Shown: piece after piece, positions 32,879 through 43,112 of the stretch | How positions within the stretch are numbered: the first letter of the stretch is position 1 | Layout of the letters: each line of letters starts with the position of its first letter | Assembly (NCBI RefSeq): GCF_963678635.1 | Contig: NC_087066.1 | Span: forward strand, 28,959,301 to 29,023,300 | DNA length: 64,000 nucleotides | Direction: 5' to 3' | Source: Symsagittifera roscoffensis | Lineage: Eukaryota; Xenacoelomorpha; Acoela; Convolutidae | Made by a program: the position numbers and the translations under genes | The notes under the pieces: model-generated | The model's database searches: none | The model's input: the letters and a program-made list of their open reading frames with translations, nothing else | Told to the model about the DNA's origin: nothing

Positions 32879-34330
32879 TTGATTCAGTTTTCACCCTTAG
32901 CAATCTCGTCGCTTTTGACAACTGAAGGAACTCAACGTCATAGTATCACTCTGAACACATACGACATCGACTTGGCAATGAAATTTCTCCTCAAAAAATC
33001 ACAACAGGACTCTTTTTCGTATGAACTAAAAGATCTCCAGAAAAGAAATATCGTTGCTACATCTAGCCGAATCCGACCCCCTCGCCTTTTCTCGACAAAT
33101 CGAACATCATTCAAGCCAAGGGAAGACTACAAAAGCGAAGACTTGACTTTTTTTTTAAAGCATCCCGTTATTTTAGACAGAAAACACCCAGCAATTTACC
33201 TCCTCGTACAACATGTTCACATCTCTCATAAGCATTCCCACCCGAGCATACAAACAACACACTTCAAGCTGACTATTGGATTCTGCCTGCCAGATCTCAA
33301 ATACGTAAAGGTACAACAGTACTTACGACTGCCGACGCCAGCTCGCCTGTGCACTCGATCCTGAAATGTCTCCTCTCCCGTCATGTCGATTTCCATCAGA
33401 TAAGCCATTCCTTTTTCAGCAAATTGGTCTTGAAAATTGTGGACCCTTCGCGTCAAACAATTCAATCACCTATAGCAAACGGTATGGACAGATCTTTACC
33501 GGCATGACGACACGCGCAGTTCATCTGGAAATGTGCCATGACCTATCATCCGACGCAATTCTAACAGCCCTCCGCCGCTTCTTTGCCAGAAGAGGCACCC
33601 CTTCAGAAATCCGCTCTGACAAGGCAACGAACGTTTTAGCAGCAGAAAAAGAACTGATGGCCACCTTTGACAGCTCCTCGATGACCAAATTTTGGATACC
33701 ACCAGAAATCTTCGCAAATCAACGCCGCCTATGCACCACATTTTGATCGCGTCTGCAAACGTATCATTCTTAGCGTCAAAATTTCTCTATACGCCATCAT
33801 TGTATCTAACGCCCTCAGAGATGATACTTTCAACATCCTGCTGTGCGAGATTGCACAGTTTATGAATAAACGACCCATCACGACTGTATCGTCTTCTCCC
33901 TGCGATATTTCCTTCTTTGAAGAATGTTTGCCAGCATGCCTCGCAGAAATAATTCTAAGCCATTAAAATTGATAAATTAATGGAAATTTGCACAGCAGCT
34001 ATCAGACCATGTTTGAAACCACCTACTGAAAGAGTTCATCCCAACTCTGCTTTGTCGACAAAAATGATCCTCGAAAACTCCCTCTATCTCGAATAGACAA
34101 CCCGTTTTGTTTTTAGAAGATCTAACTCCTCGTAAATTATGGCCACTAGGTCGCGTAGAATCACCGATCCCATCGGCCGACAAGGTAATACGACAATACA
34201 ACGTTAGAATCCGCCGCTGAAGTGTTCAAATCCCAGCAATACGCCTCGCTCCTGTTTGTCCAGACTTCTACACTCAGCAATCCGCGCCAAAGAGAAGCAA
34301 TCAAACTGGAACATCTTCTCCAATGCCGAG
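32879..34330 (+). pseudogene. BEL/Pao integrase (right arm)
   Basis: 32879-33364 is linker and zinc domain (QHVHISHKHSHPSIQTTHFK, YVKVQQYLRLPTPARLCTRS). 33366-33746 holds the first core Asp region (GLENCGPFA..., TRAVHLEMCHDLSSDAILTA, FFARRGTPSEIRSDKATNV). Remains of the C-terminal domain reach 34330. Frameshifts and stops interrupt it. Confidence 0.8.
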
Positions 34331-34357
34331 ATTTTGAAAAGGAAAAACGGAAGAGCC

Positions 34358-35095
34358 TGCCAGCTTTGCCTTCTTAAACGAATTTAGACATACAGCAACG
34401 ACGATACCCTGATTCCAGAAATGCCTTTTGTTTGCCAACGACACCTGATACGCAACAACAGTTTTTTTTGCCGGGAACACACTCTCATTATGTTTACTCC
34501 AACATTTGATTTTGCTCTCATCTTCTCTGCATAAATTTCTGAATGCAACCAGATTTCTTCAACCTGTAATTACTTGGATAACGACAACGATCTTATTTGA
34601 CAAGGAACAGCGGAAAAGAACGACCAGCCAATCTCCTTGATTCATCAGATCTGAATTCCATTCCGGAACATGATCAGCTGCAACAATCGACCAGCTCCTT
34701 CAATCAGCAGACTTCAACTTTCTTTTCCGTAGCAGAAATTTTGAACAGTGAGCTCAGGACAACATCGAAACCCCAACTTGACATCCTACGATCCTCATCT
34801 CGACAGCCGACGACTTCAACTCAGACAGCCAACTCGACAAGGTAGCACACTCACCTCGACATAGCTTAGGTCTAAGCTAGGGGACACCCCACCCCAACCT
34901 CTTCCAATTTTTCATTTTTATTTTACGATTGCAAAATAGGGCGGACTGTACAGTGCACTATTGTTTGATGCATAGTTTCTACAACATCGTTTTGCGACGA
35001 CGAAAAACGACAAATAGTGAAAACATTCCAAAAAAGACAGAAGTGAATTGACTTAAGCTCATAAACACGAAAACTTTGAATATTATACCATTATG
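34358..35095 (+). repeat. LTR-like outer end of BEL right arm
   Basis: It starts TGCCAGCTTTGCCTTC after the purine tract and is the inverted counterpart of 25349 down to about 24.48 kb (for example GGGGACACCCCACCCCAACC and GCGACGACGAAAAACGACA, present inverted in the left arm). It is about 740 bp long, the usual size for a BEL LTR. The 5' LTR of neither arm was found. Confidence 0.65.
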
Positions 35096-35099
35096 TTTT

Positions 35100-36327
35100 C
35101 AATGACAGAGAATCCCGAAAAATTCACTTGAAGCTTCTAGGTCATTATTTTTTTTGCAAAATTTAAGGTCAAAAGTTTTTGTGCTAACAGTATTGTCATC
35201 AGCTATTCGTGTTAGATCTATCAGTATATCATGCAAACTTGTCTATTTAATTTGCGTCATATCGGCTACTTTTGTACGCCCACAAAGCAAAAAATAACAA
35301 AAATATCGTACCCAAAACCTATCTTATTAAGTAACAAAGCATGAATATATTGAGAAATTGATATGTCGAGTAGCTTATTTGCTCAATATTTTTATTTTAT
35401 CTTGAGACACATTATTAAAATACAGAAAAACTTTTCCTTGTCCTTGAGTCAGGAATAATCTTAGCCTTGAGAGCTTTATAATCCATGAAAGCTTCAATCC
35501 AGCCTCTATTGAGAATTTTTGACCACAACAAGAGGAAAAGGGATGCCTATTGAGTTTATAAATGAACTTTGCAAGGCTCAGTCGTGATTGATTAATTCAG
35601 TCAGGCGGCCAGAAAAATCCCCGTTTTATGAACTCAACCGTGTTAATATATTCACTTTTTACACATGATTTATTACCAATAAAAAAGAAAAAATGCATAA
35701 AATGATACAGCACATGTTCATTACACCTATTTGCTGAAAATGCTGATATATTTCTGTCGAAGAGCGAAGAAATAAAATTTGTTTCGACTCAAATTAAAGA
35801 GAAAACCCTTGAATTTTGAAGTCGCATCCCCTTTTAGTGAAGGCGTATACTTTAATTCCATAAAAATAAGCAGCGGCACGCTTAAGAAAAATACTAGACC
35901 CAAACTAAATACTTCAAATTCCAAAAAAGGAGGATCTTCGTACAAAATAAGGCATTTAAATACACTTCTAATTCTTTGTTGTCTCTTTTTAAACCTTGGA
36001 ATCCTATTTTACAGCTGAAAATAAATTACAAATTTAAGCTAGGAGGATCTCTTAGGCCAATCCCATCAATGGTCTCTACAGTAAAGAATATCCACCCCCT
36101 ATTAGGGACTAACTAATTCAACGATTAAGCATACACGCAACCATTGTAATAGCTACTATATGCTTCCCTTTTTTCAAATGGGGGGGGGGTGGCTGAAGAG
36201 ATCGAGGCTGGCAGTTATTTTTGTTCAGAAATCTTTTGTAACATTGTTTGTTATTTTGAAACAGAAGACGAAAAGGAGTAAAAAATAACCAAATAAGGAA
36301 ACCTAGGTCGTATTCTGAATATATTAC
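35100..36327. other. Rest of channel intron; nothing assignable
   Basis: AT-rich intron DNA between the BEL right arm and the 68-bp exon. The frames at 35727-36018 overlap on both strands and look like chance. A G10 run lies at about 36180-36190. Confidence 0.4.
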
Positions 36328-36395
36328 CATGGTTGACTCGGCTATGTGTCCTATGCTGGCCACTTGCAGTGATATGTTCACCAGCACTGACTCTT
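36328..36395 (-). CDS. Chloride channel 68-bp exon (first recovered)
   Basis: The acceptor TTTGTTTCAG and donor ATG/GTAATA bound exactly 68 bp, encoding ESVLVNISLQVASIGHIAES, then TM, which joins in frame to DYRVTVF. NIS is an N-glycosylation sequon at the site where vertebrate GlyRs have NVS. The exon lies 12.8 kb upstream of the next one, across the BEL palindrome. It starts with the last two bases of a codon, so at least one more coding exon lies 5'. Confidence 0.88.
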
Positions 36396-36869
36396 CTGAA
36401 ACAAACAAAGCTATCTACCAACAGCTACTTTTGAAGTTATAGCTTGTTATTCCGACTTTCGAGCTTTTTTAGCTCTTTTTGTCTATAGCTTAGCTAAATT
36501 AGCTATTATTACTACGTCTATAAAGGTTGATTTAAATAAAAACAAAAAAGCAAATTTTCAAACTCAATTTTGTTTCATCGATGTTGTCAAATATTGCAGC
36601 AGACATGTTAAAATGCATTCGGAACATTAACTCCGTATTGATACAAGCAGTCTCATTATAATCAACCCATTTTTTCAAATCATTAAGTAGAATTGTTTTA
36701 GTTTAAAATCATTTTGAGCAAATACGAGAAAACTCGTCCGATAAATTTTGCTATTCAGACGTAAATATGGCAAAAATTCATTACCACCTATATTCAATTA
36801 ATGATTATGTATCTTCCTGTTTTTATCACCTAAAAATGTGTTTCATCTATTTTCAAAAAATAACAAGAG

Positions 36870-37125
36870 TATCCGTTTGCTGCGCAAGTAGCACAGAATG
36901 TTCCGACCACATTCATAAAAAACTTTAAAAAAACAAGGATAGCCGGTTACTGCGCAAGTAGCACAGAATGTTTCGACCACATTCATAAAAAAATTTTAAA
37001 AAAAACAAGGATAGCTTGTTGCTGCGCAAGTAGCACAGAATGTTTCGACCATATTCATAAAAAAAATTTAAAAAAAAAACAAGGATAGCCGGTTGCTGCG
37101 CAAGTAGCATATAATGTTCCGACCA
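36870..37125. repeat. Four-copy tandem repeat with stepwise growing period
   Basis: TGCGCAAGTAGCAcagAATGT recurs at 36881, 36951, 37023 and 37097, so the periods are 70, 72 and 74 bp. The growth comes from longer A-runs in each successive unit. The unit shares GAATGTTCCGAC with the 5' end of the dispersed repeats at 37765, 41930 and 42628. Confidence 0.85.
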
Positions 37126-37389
37126 CAGTCTTAAAAAAATTAAAAGAAAAGTATTTCATGTTGGGTGTCGTTTTTTTCTGCATCTTGTGATAAAAATCTG
37201 AACGAGAAAAAAATTAGACATATTTGAGAACCATAGTAAGATAGGTCAATTGAAAAATAGTTTTTGAAGAAAAATGAATGAAAAAAAAAAACAAAAAAAA
37301 TTTTGAAAATGTTCAAAAGTTTTTTCAAATTTTTTTGCAGACATTTTTTAAAATTCAATTTTTGATCCCCAAAATTGCGCTACAAAATT

Positions 37390-37475
37390 CCAAAAACTAC
37401 TTTATTTGAGTAAAACCAAGTTTTCACGGTTTAAATTAGGCTTAGAGGAGCTATTGTAAGCCTACACGGTCACCT
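37390..37475 (-). repeat. ~80-bp inverted repeat partner A
   Basis: On the minus strand it reads TAATAAGGTGACCGTGTAGG... to AAACCGTGAAAACTTGG, matching 39575-39645 on the plus strand (TAATAAGGCAACCGTGTTGG ... AAGCCGTGAAAACTTAGG). Flanks do not match. Confidence 0.55.
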
Positions 37476-37764
37476 TATTATAATTTCTTTATGACATGAA
37501 GGTTTTCTTATGATTTATCACACAACCCTTATGATTTATCTCTCAAAAAACTAAAATTAATCTGACCACGTACAAGAATGTACAACAGAAAATTGTTTCT
37601 GTCCTCAATAATGACCTCACCGCTCTAAATGAGTAATATTTCATATGATGGACAAAATTTTTTATAAAACATTCCAAATGATGAACAAATGTGTTAGCTA
37701 TTGTTTAATGTAAATCGGACTCCATGGACAAAGTCAAAAACGCAACAAAACGAAACAAGACTGC

Positions 37765-38195
37765 TCGTATCAGGGCAAAGCCCTGAAAGTTCCGACTGCC
37801 TCTTAACGTTTATGAAGCAGTAATAACATAAACAACATAAAAAAATTGAATGAAATATAATAAAACGAAAAAAAAATTTTTCTAAAATTTGAAAATTTTT
37901 CTTTGAAAATCATCACCCCACACGCCATATCGCGAATTATATCGCGCGTTAATTGTCCCAAATTGGTCAAAATGGCCAAAATGGCAATCTTTAAACCCTC
38001 ATAACTTTACAAAAAATGATCACAGGTGAAATATCTTTTCAAATTTAAGCTCAGGACAACAATAGCTTTCGAATGATACAAAAAAATTTCCGTCAAAAAT
38101 GGCTAGTTAAAAAGTCGAAATTTGTCTGAAGAAAAAAAAAACCCACCCCGAGCACAAATATTCCGTTACTTTCGTATCGAAAGTCGGAACAACAA
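37765..38195 (+). repeat. Dispersed ~430-500-bp repeat, copy 1
   Basis: Start: CTGCTCGTATCAGGGCAAAG, then a GGGC-AAA-GCCC-type hairpin and GTTCCGACT. End: CACCCCGAGCACAAATATTC and AGTCGGAAC. GTTCCGACT and AGTCGGAAC form a 9-bp inverted pair near the ends. Copies at 41930 and 42628 share both ends and the middle (GATCACAGGT, CTCAGGACAACAATAG). Non-coding, MITE-like. Confidence 0.7.
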
Positions 38196-38199
38196 CGAT

Positions 38200-41100
38200 A
38201 GCAAATGATAGGCGGTATACACAGATAAGAATGGCTGAAAAACAGTGAAAGTATTAAAACTTTGCACTGTTAAAGCGTAACGAAACTTTGCAAGGTAAAC
38301 ACTTCAACTTATCTGAATTGAATTTATTTCTGTCTGGTACCGCAAAAAGAGTTTCAGGTTTTGACATAGAAATTCGAAAACGTGAAGTGAAAAACAAAAT
38401 AAACCAGTGTTCTAACCTATTTTTGCTAAAACTTCAACTGCTGATAATAATCAACTCAAGTTTTTTTAATTAGCAATTGCACAAAGCCTTGTGCGATGAA
38501 ATGATAAGCAGTACAATTGATAGTATAACCTATTTTCTACCAAAAAAGTACAATTAAAACTTAAATGAGGCATAAGAGTTTTAAGAGGGTAAAACTGACG
38601 TAAAATGGAGAGCATGATAAGTGCTTTTATTCGTGTTTTATACAAAAATGTGATGTTTTATTGTCAGTAGAGTAATTTTTTAGGCTAGAAATAAGTTAAA
38701 TCAAATTCGGTTATCAAAAAAATAAATCAAAAAAGTTTTAGACTTTTCTGAACTATTTTGCCAAAATTTCACTTTTTTTGCCGCGAAATTTTGGGCAAAT
38801 TCAATAATTTTTTCAACCAACAAGTACCATATTGTAAGCCATTCTCAATTACAAGTAAAAATCTTATCCCAAAATATGTTGAACAAATAATTTTGATTGT
38901 TTTTATGATTTTTGGTAAACAAAACATTTGCTCAATACATCAGGGAAAACCTTCAGCGCAAAGAAGCAAATGCGCGAGAATTGAAAATCAATCAATCTGT
39001 TGTAACATCTTGTACTTCGTCAGATTAATTTCAGACTTAAGACTTTTTCAGAGCTTAAAATTGGTTTGTTTTTCTGCTTTAGATGCGCCCCAAAAAAGCA
39101 AGTTCCATTTAAAAAGAAAGGACGCTTTGTTTTCGAAGAAAGAAAAGCTTTGATAGTCAAAATTCTTAAGATTTTGAGCCAAAGTTATCCTTGTTGTCTT
39201 TGTTTTCCCATGTTTGCTTTTTTCCCCAAATGTCCTTTTGAAATTAAGCAGATAATCACCACGTATTAGTTAAAAGCATCCAAAAAACAGCATCAAATTA
39301 AATTCAATTCAAGTTCTATAAAAATCGTCTGACCTAGCATTCAGTTATAATCGACCAAAAAATAGGGCAAAACAATGCTTTTTTCCACGCAAAATCAGGT
39401 ACCACATATATCATCAGTTACCACAAATATTAGGAAAAACAATGCTTTTTTTCCACGCAAAATCAGGTACCACAAATATTCATCGGAATGGGTTGAGTGA
39501 TATATCATTAGAAAACCCTTTCAGTTTTAATTTAATCAAAATAAAAAAAAATTAAGTTTTGGTCTAATTTCGAGCTAATAAGGCAACCGTGTTGGCTTAC
39601 ATTAGCTTATTAAAGCTTATTTTAAGCCGTGAAAACTTAGGTAGTTTTTGGTGGAGCAACCGGTTATCCTCGTTTGGTATTTGCCTATTCTTATTGCGAA
39701 AGAAAATTACCTCCGAATAGCAGCTCAACCAAGCAGTTTGATTAATAAGTTAAAAAACCAAACCAAATCCAAATTATAAGTTAACCAAGCGTTTAAATAG
39801 AAGAAAAAACGTTTTTATCAAAATGAATAAACCCCCAAACCTGATTATGCATTCATCGGAGAGAACAAGTTTCGAGTTTTAGCTTATGAAACTTATTTGA
39901 AACCCAAGGATCAAAGTGCATCATATTGAAAAACTAAGAACAATTTATGTCGCAATGAATGAAACTATCAGCCAAAAGTGCCACAAAAACCTCGGTTTTC
40001 CGAAAACCAACACAAGTATTACCCACAAGAAACCTTTAAAATTTTTTTTAGATGTTGTTTCTGGAGAGAAAATATTCCCAAACTGTTGGGCGCAATTAAA
40101 AAGAAAGCAGCAGAACTAGTACGATTTCATTTTGAAAAATGTTCCTACAAATATTCAGGATTTTTCACCCGAAAACGTTAATTTAGAGCTTCAATATAGA
40201 ATTTTTTGCGATACAATCATTTTTACCCTCTAAAGTTCTCTACTGTACACGAATTCATTCCGTTAGACTCATTCCGTTATATAAAAAAGTGACGATGCCA
40301 AGATACCGGATGTTTAGTTTTTGTTTGCTAATTTTCTCAGTTTTTTCATTTTTTTCAATTACTTACATATTTTGTGAATGAAAAAATTATTGTTGGAATG
40401 AAACATAAAAGGCCCTGCGTTTGACAAAATATCAATATCTGCGAAACCTAGAATTTGAGTTCGAATCGCGTAAATGCTCGTTTCAGACCTTCATTTTAGA
40501 CAATTATATTTTTCCGAAATTATCGTGCAAACAAAATGCAGATTACAGTTTTCTCTGTGGAAGTACACGAAAAACAACCGGCAGGAAAAATTCAAGTGGC
40601 TACAATTTTGATCAAAATTCGAAAGTATATATTTTTTTCTCAAACTGGTATGATAACTCTTTGTCAATATATGAACAAATTTTTCGTTGTTTTTTGGTAC
40701 TTGTTAGTTGATACAAACTTTTAGTTAGCTCGCTATTTATTGTTTTGTATTTTATTAATAAAAGTTTTTTTGGTTTTCGGTTTATGTTAGTGTAGAGTTT
40801 TACTTAGTTAAAATGAAAAAGCTTATAAGATTCTGATCGGTTGAAGATTTTTGAGCATTCGGTCTTTTGCGCATGAGAATATTCATTCGTACACTATAAA
40901 TCAAACACTTTCACTCACTGCTGCTCCTATAAATTTAGTGAGTAATATGCGAAATTAATTGCTTTTTTAATGGCAAATCACTCGTACAAATTGATTAAAT
41001 CTACGATTTGAAGTCAATTTTCACCAGATAATTTGAAAAAAAAAACCGGGAAGTGATCTTTTGCTTTGAACTAAGTTCCAGTAAGATCAATTCTGTTCGA
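38200..41100. other. AT-rich intergenic DNA with two small repeats
   Basis: No gene-like frame. It contains the inverted-repeat partner at 39575-39645, and a 67-bp-period tandem duplication (CAATGCTTTTTTCCACGCAA at 39373 and 39440). The first exon of the channel gene was looked for here and not found. Confidence 0.45.
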
Positions 41101-41140
41101 GAGTTAAACGTCACCAATAAAAAATTCTAACAAATTAAAA

Positions 41141-41169
41141 TATAAATATTTTTCAAAACTAGGTCAGTT
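41141..41169 (+). promoter_or_regulatory. TATA box plus initiator of the serine protease gene
   Basis: TATAAATATT at 41141 and TCAGTT at 41164-41169 are spaced so that the A of TCAGTT lies 25 bp from the TATA start. TCAGT is the arthropod-type initiator consensus. A CCAAT lies at about 41113. The start codon follows at 41234, giving a leader of about 68 nt. Confidence 0.5.
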
Positions 41170-41233
41170 GTATTAAATACTTACTGTTTAAATTAAGAAA
41201 CTAAGGTACGATTGATTATTCATTGTCTTAGAA

Positions 41234-41864
41234 ATGATGACATTAATTGTTTTAATTATTTTGCACTTGTCATCCAGCGAAGGTTGGCTCTTTGACCAAC
41301 TACATTTGTCAAGTAAACCTGAACAAAGGGCCATCATTGATGGTAACAACGCCTCAGAAACGCCATTTTATGTGGGAGTAACAATGGATGATGGCTACCA
41401 TTGCGGAGGCACATTTATAGGCACCAGGTATGTCGTGACTGCAGCGCATTGCGTTGTCGTTGAGATCAATGGTACTTTGATTTTTTACCCTGGTGTTAAA
41501 ATTGTCGTTCAGAATTACCATTTGGTCCACACATTCGGAACTGGTAAGAAATATAGCGTTGAAACTGTTTACGCACACCAAAATTATAAAAATAATGAAA
41601 ATGATATTGCGGTCTTAAAACTATTGGAGAGAGATGCAATGGATTTTGGAAGAGTGCTTCCCATTTGCTCCCAAAGTTACTACAAAGATCCGCATCATAA
41701 ATTGCAACTGGTTGGAATGGGTCAAGTTAACGGTCGCATTAAAATACTTCCAGAGCAACTTCAAGAAATCCAGTTAAGGGAAAGTTTAAATTGCGCCATC
41801 TTCAAGGTCAACTACTCGAAACAAGTCTGCTGTAAGCCGACAGAAAATAAAGAAACGCAATCAG
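41234..41864 (+). CDS. Secreted chymotrypsin-fold serine protease, exon 1
   Basis: S1 family endopeptidase. Residues 1-17 are a signal peptide (MMTLIVLIILHLSSSEG), then a short propeptide and QRAIIDGNNASETPFYVGV, with IIDG where I-V-G-G normally follows the activation cleavage. GYHCGGTFIG, VVTAAHC (catalytic His) and ENDIAVLKL (catalytic Asp) follow. The exon ends in phase 1 at TCAG/GTTGCA; reading on gives a stop after three codons, so splicing to 52481 is required. No other introns interrupt it, which is unusual for animal S1 genes. Promoter elements lie 65-93 bp upstream. Confidence 0.92.
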
Positions 41865-41929
41865 GTTGCAATTAACTTTCGGTCTCCGCGTGAAATGTTG
41901 CTTTGCTTTGATTAAATTTGAATTGGAAA

Positions 41930-42450
41930 CAAAACTGCTCGTATCAGGGCAAAGCCCGGAATGTTCCGACTGCTTTTTAAGTTCTACGGAGCAAAAATAA
42001 CATGAAAAAATTAAATTTAAAAAAACAATAATTTTTTTTAATTAGAGATTTTTCGTAAAAACATCCCCCAACACGCCATCTTAAGTACAAACTGATAAAT
42101 TTCGCTTCTATTAACATATCAAGTATGGCATATTATATTTTTGGAACCAATTTGGAACGATTTCTAAACAGGATTAAATCTCCGCTTACGCGTTAAGAGC
42201 GCGAAATACATCGAGCGTTAATTGTTCCAAATCGGCCAAAATGGCAATCTTTAATCCCGCACAACTTTACAGAAAACGATCACAGGTAAAGTATCTTTTC
42301 AATTTTAGGCTCAGGACAACAATAGTTTTCGAATGATAAAAAAAATTCCGTCAAAAAAGGCTTGTTAAAAAGTCGAAATTTGTCTGAAGAAAAAAAAAAC
42401 CCACCCCGAGCTGAAGTATTCCGTTACTTTTGTTACGAAAGTCGAAATTA
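41930..42450 (+). repeat. Dispersed repeat, copy 2
   Basis: It starts AAACTGCTCGTATCAGGGCA and contains GGAATGTTCCGACTGC. It ends CACCCCGAGCTGAAGTATTC...ACGAAAGTCG. It is collinear with copy 1 (37765) including CTTTACAGAAAACGATCACA and AAAAAGTCGAAATTTGTCTG. It lies in the protease intron 65 bp after the splice donor. Confidence 0.7.
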
Positions 42451-42627
42451 AAACCGAAATTGCCAATATGATGAATGAATAGATTAGTTTTGAATCGACT
42501 GATAGACTTTTGAAATGCTATAATGAGGCCAAACAGTGCATTGGATAGGCGCGTGTGTAGGTCTCTGGAATCCAGAGACAAGTCTTTAACATGAACAAAA
42601 ATTTGTGGATCGATCAATGAAAACAAA

Positions 42628-43112
42628 CTAGACTGCTCGTATATCAGGGCAAAACCTCGGACTGTCCCTTATTCATATCAAAAAGTTTTTGGAGAAATGA
42701 AAATATTGAAAACCTATAAATTTTAGACAGAATCAAAGCGTGAAATGTTGAGTCGTACGAAATAAAGACGACCAATTAACTAGCCTCAATTCATTTTGGA
42801 ACAATTTGGTTGTGCAGAATAAATTGCCAGGCATAAATAGTTCGCGCTACTCTATCGGCAATATGAAATAATTTTCAAAGCGCGTATAAGTTAATCCAGA
42901 ACGTGGCCAATTTGGTAATTTTCAAACCCCCAGAGTTTTTTAAAAAATTATCGGATGTATAGTAATTTTTTAGATTTGAACTCAAAAAGTCAAAATCTTC
43001 AATGGGATATGAAAAAATAATGTCGAAAACTATTGTTTCGATTGGCAAAAATGACTGAACAAAAAAAAACACACCGAGCAAAAATATTCCGTTTTTTTTC
43101 AAAAGTCGGAAC
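42628..43112 (+). repeat. Dispersed repeat, copy 3
   Basis: It starts ACTGCTCGTATATCAGGGCA and ends ACACCGAGCAAAAATATTCC...AAAAGTCGGAAC. It is more diverged than copies 1 and 2, and stands next to copy 2 in the same direction, just before the BEL element. Confidence 0.6.

Larger units (their letters stand above)
30310..35095 (+). mobile_element. BEL/Pao element, right arm of intronic palindrome
   Basis: On the plus strand: gag (30321-30566 plus zinc knuckles near 30.83-30.9 kb), protease (30.96-31.66), RT N-terminus (31.6-32.16), RNase H remnant (32.19-32.45), integrase (32.47-34.33), purine tract 34336-34355, LTR-like end from 34358 to about 35095. The RT palm with the catalytic loop is deleted. 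It is inverted relative to 24480-30138 and clearly diverged from it. Antisense to the channel gene. Confidence 0.85.
20233..36395 (-). other. Glycine-receptor-type Cys-loop chloride channel gene (5' exons missing)
   Basis: Six minus-strand exons were joined by eye: 36328-36395, 23335-23555, 22383-22465, 21804-22153, 21214-21387, 20233-20682. All junctions are GT-AG and phases agree, giving about 448 codons to the stop. Product: pentameric ligand-gated anion channel subunit of the plasma membrane. Visible are the extracellular beta sandwich, the canonical 13-residue Cys-loop, the second Cys pair of loop C that marks glycine receptors, TM1-TM4, and an acidic TM3-TM4 loop of about 150 residues. 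Exons of 68 and 83 bp match the sizes known for vertebrate GlyR genes. The signal peptide and first extracellular exon(s) were not found between 36.4 and 41 kb. The ligand cannot be decided from sequence alone; glycine, GABA and glutamate remain possible. Confidence 0.9.

Noticed and set aside
36925-37110. Minus-strand repeat protein (GRNILCYLRSN repeats)
   Set aside because: It is the translation of the 70-74-bp tandem repeat. The changing period shifts the frame between units, so it is not a conserved protein repeat.
36400-41100. Search for the missing first exons of the chloride channel on the minus strand
   Set aside because: No frame with the family's Y-D-x(3)-R-P motif next to usable splice sites was seen, so none is annotated.
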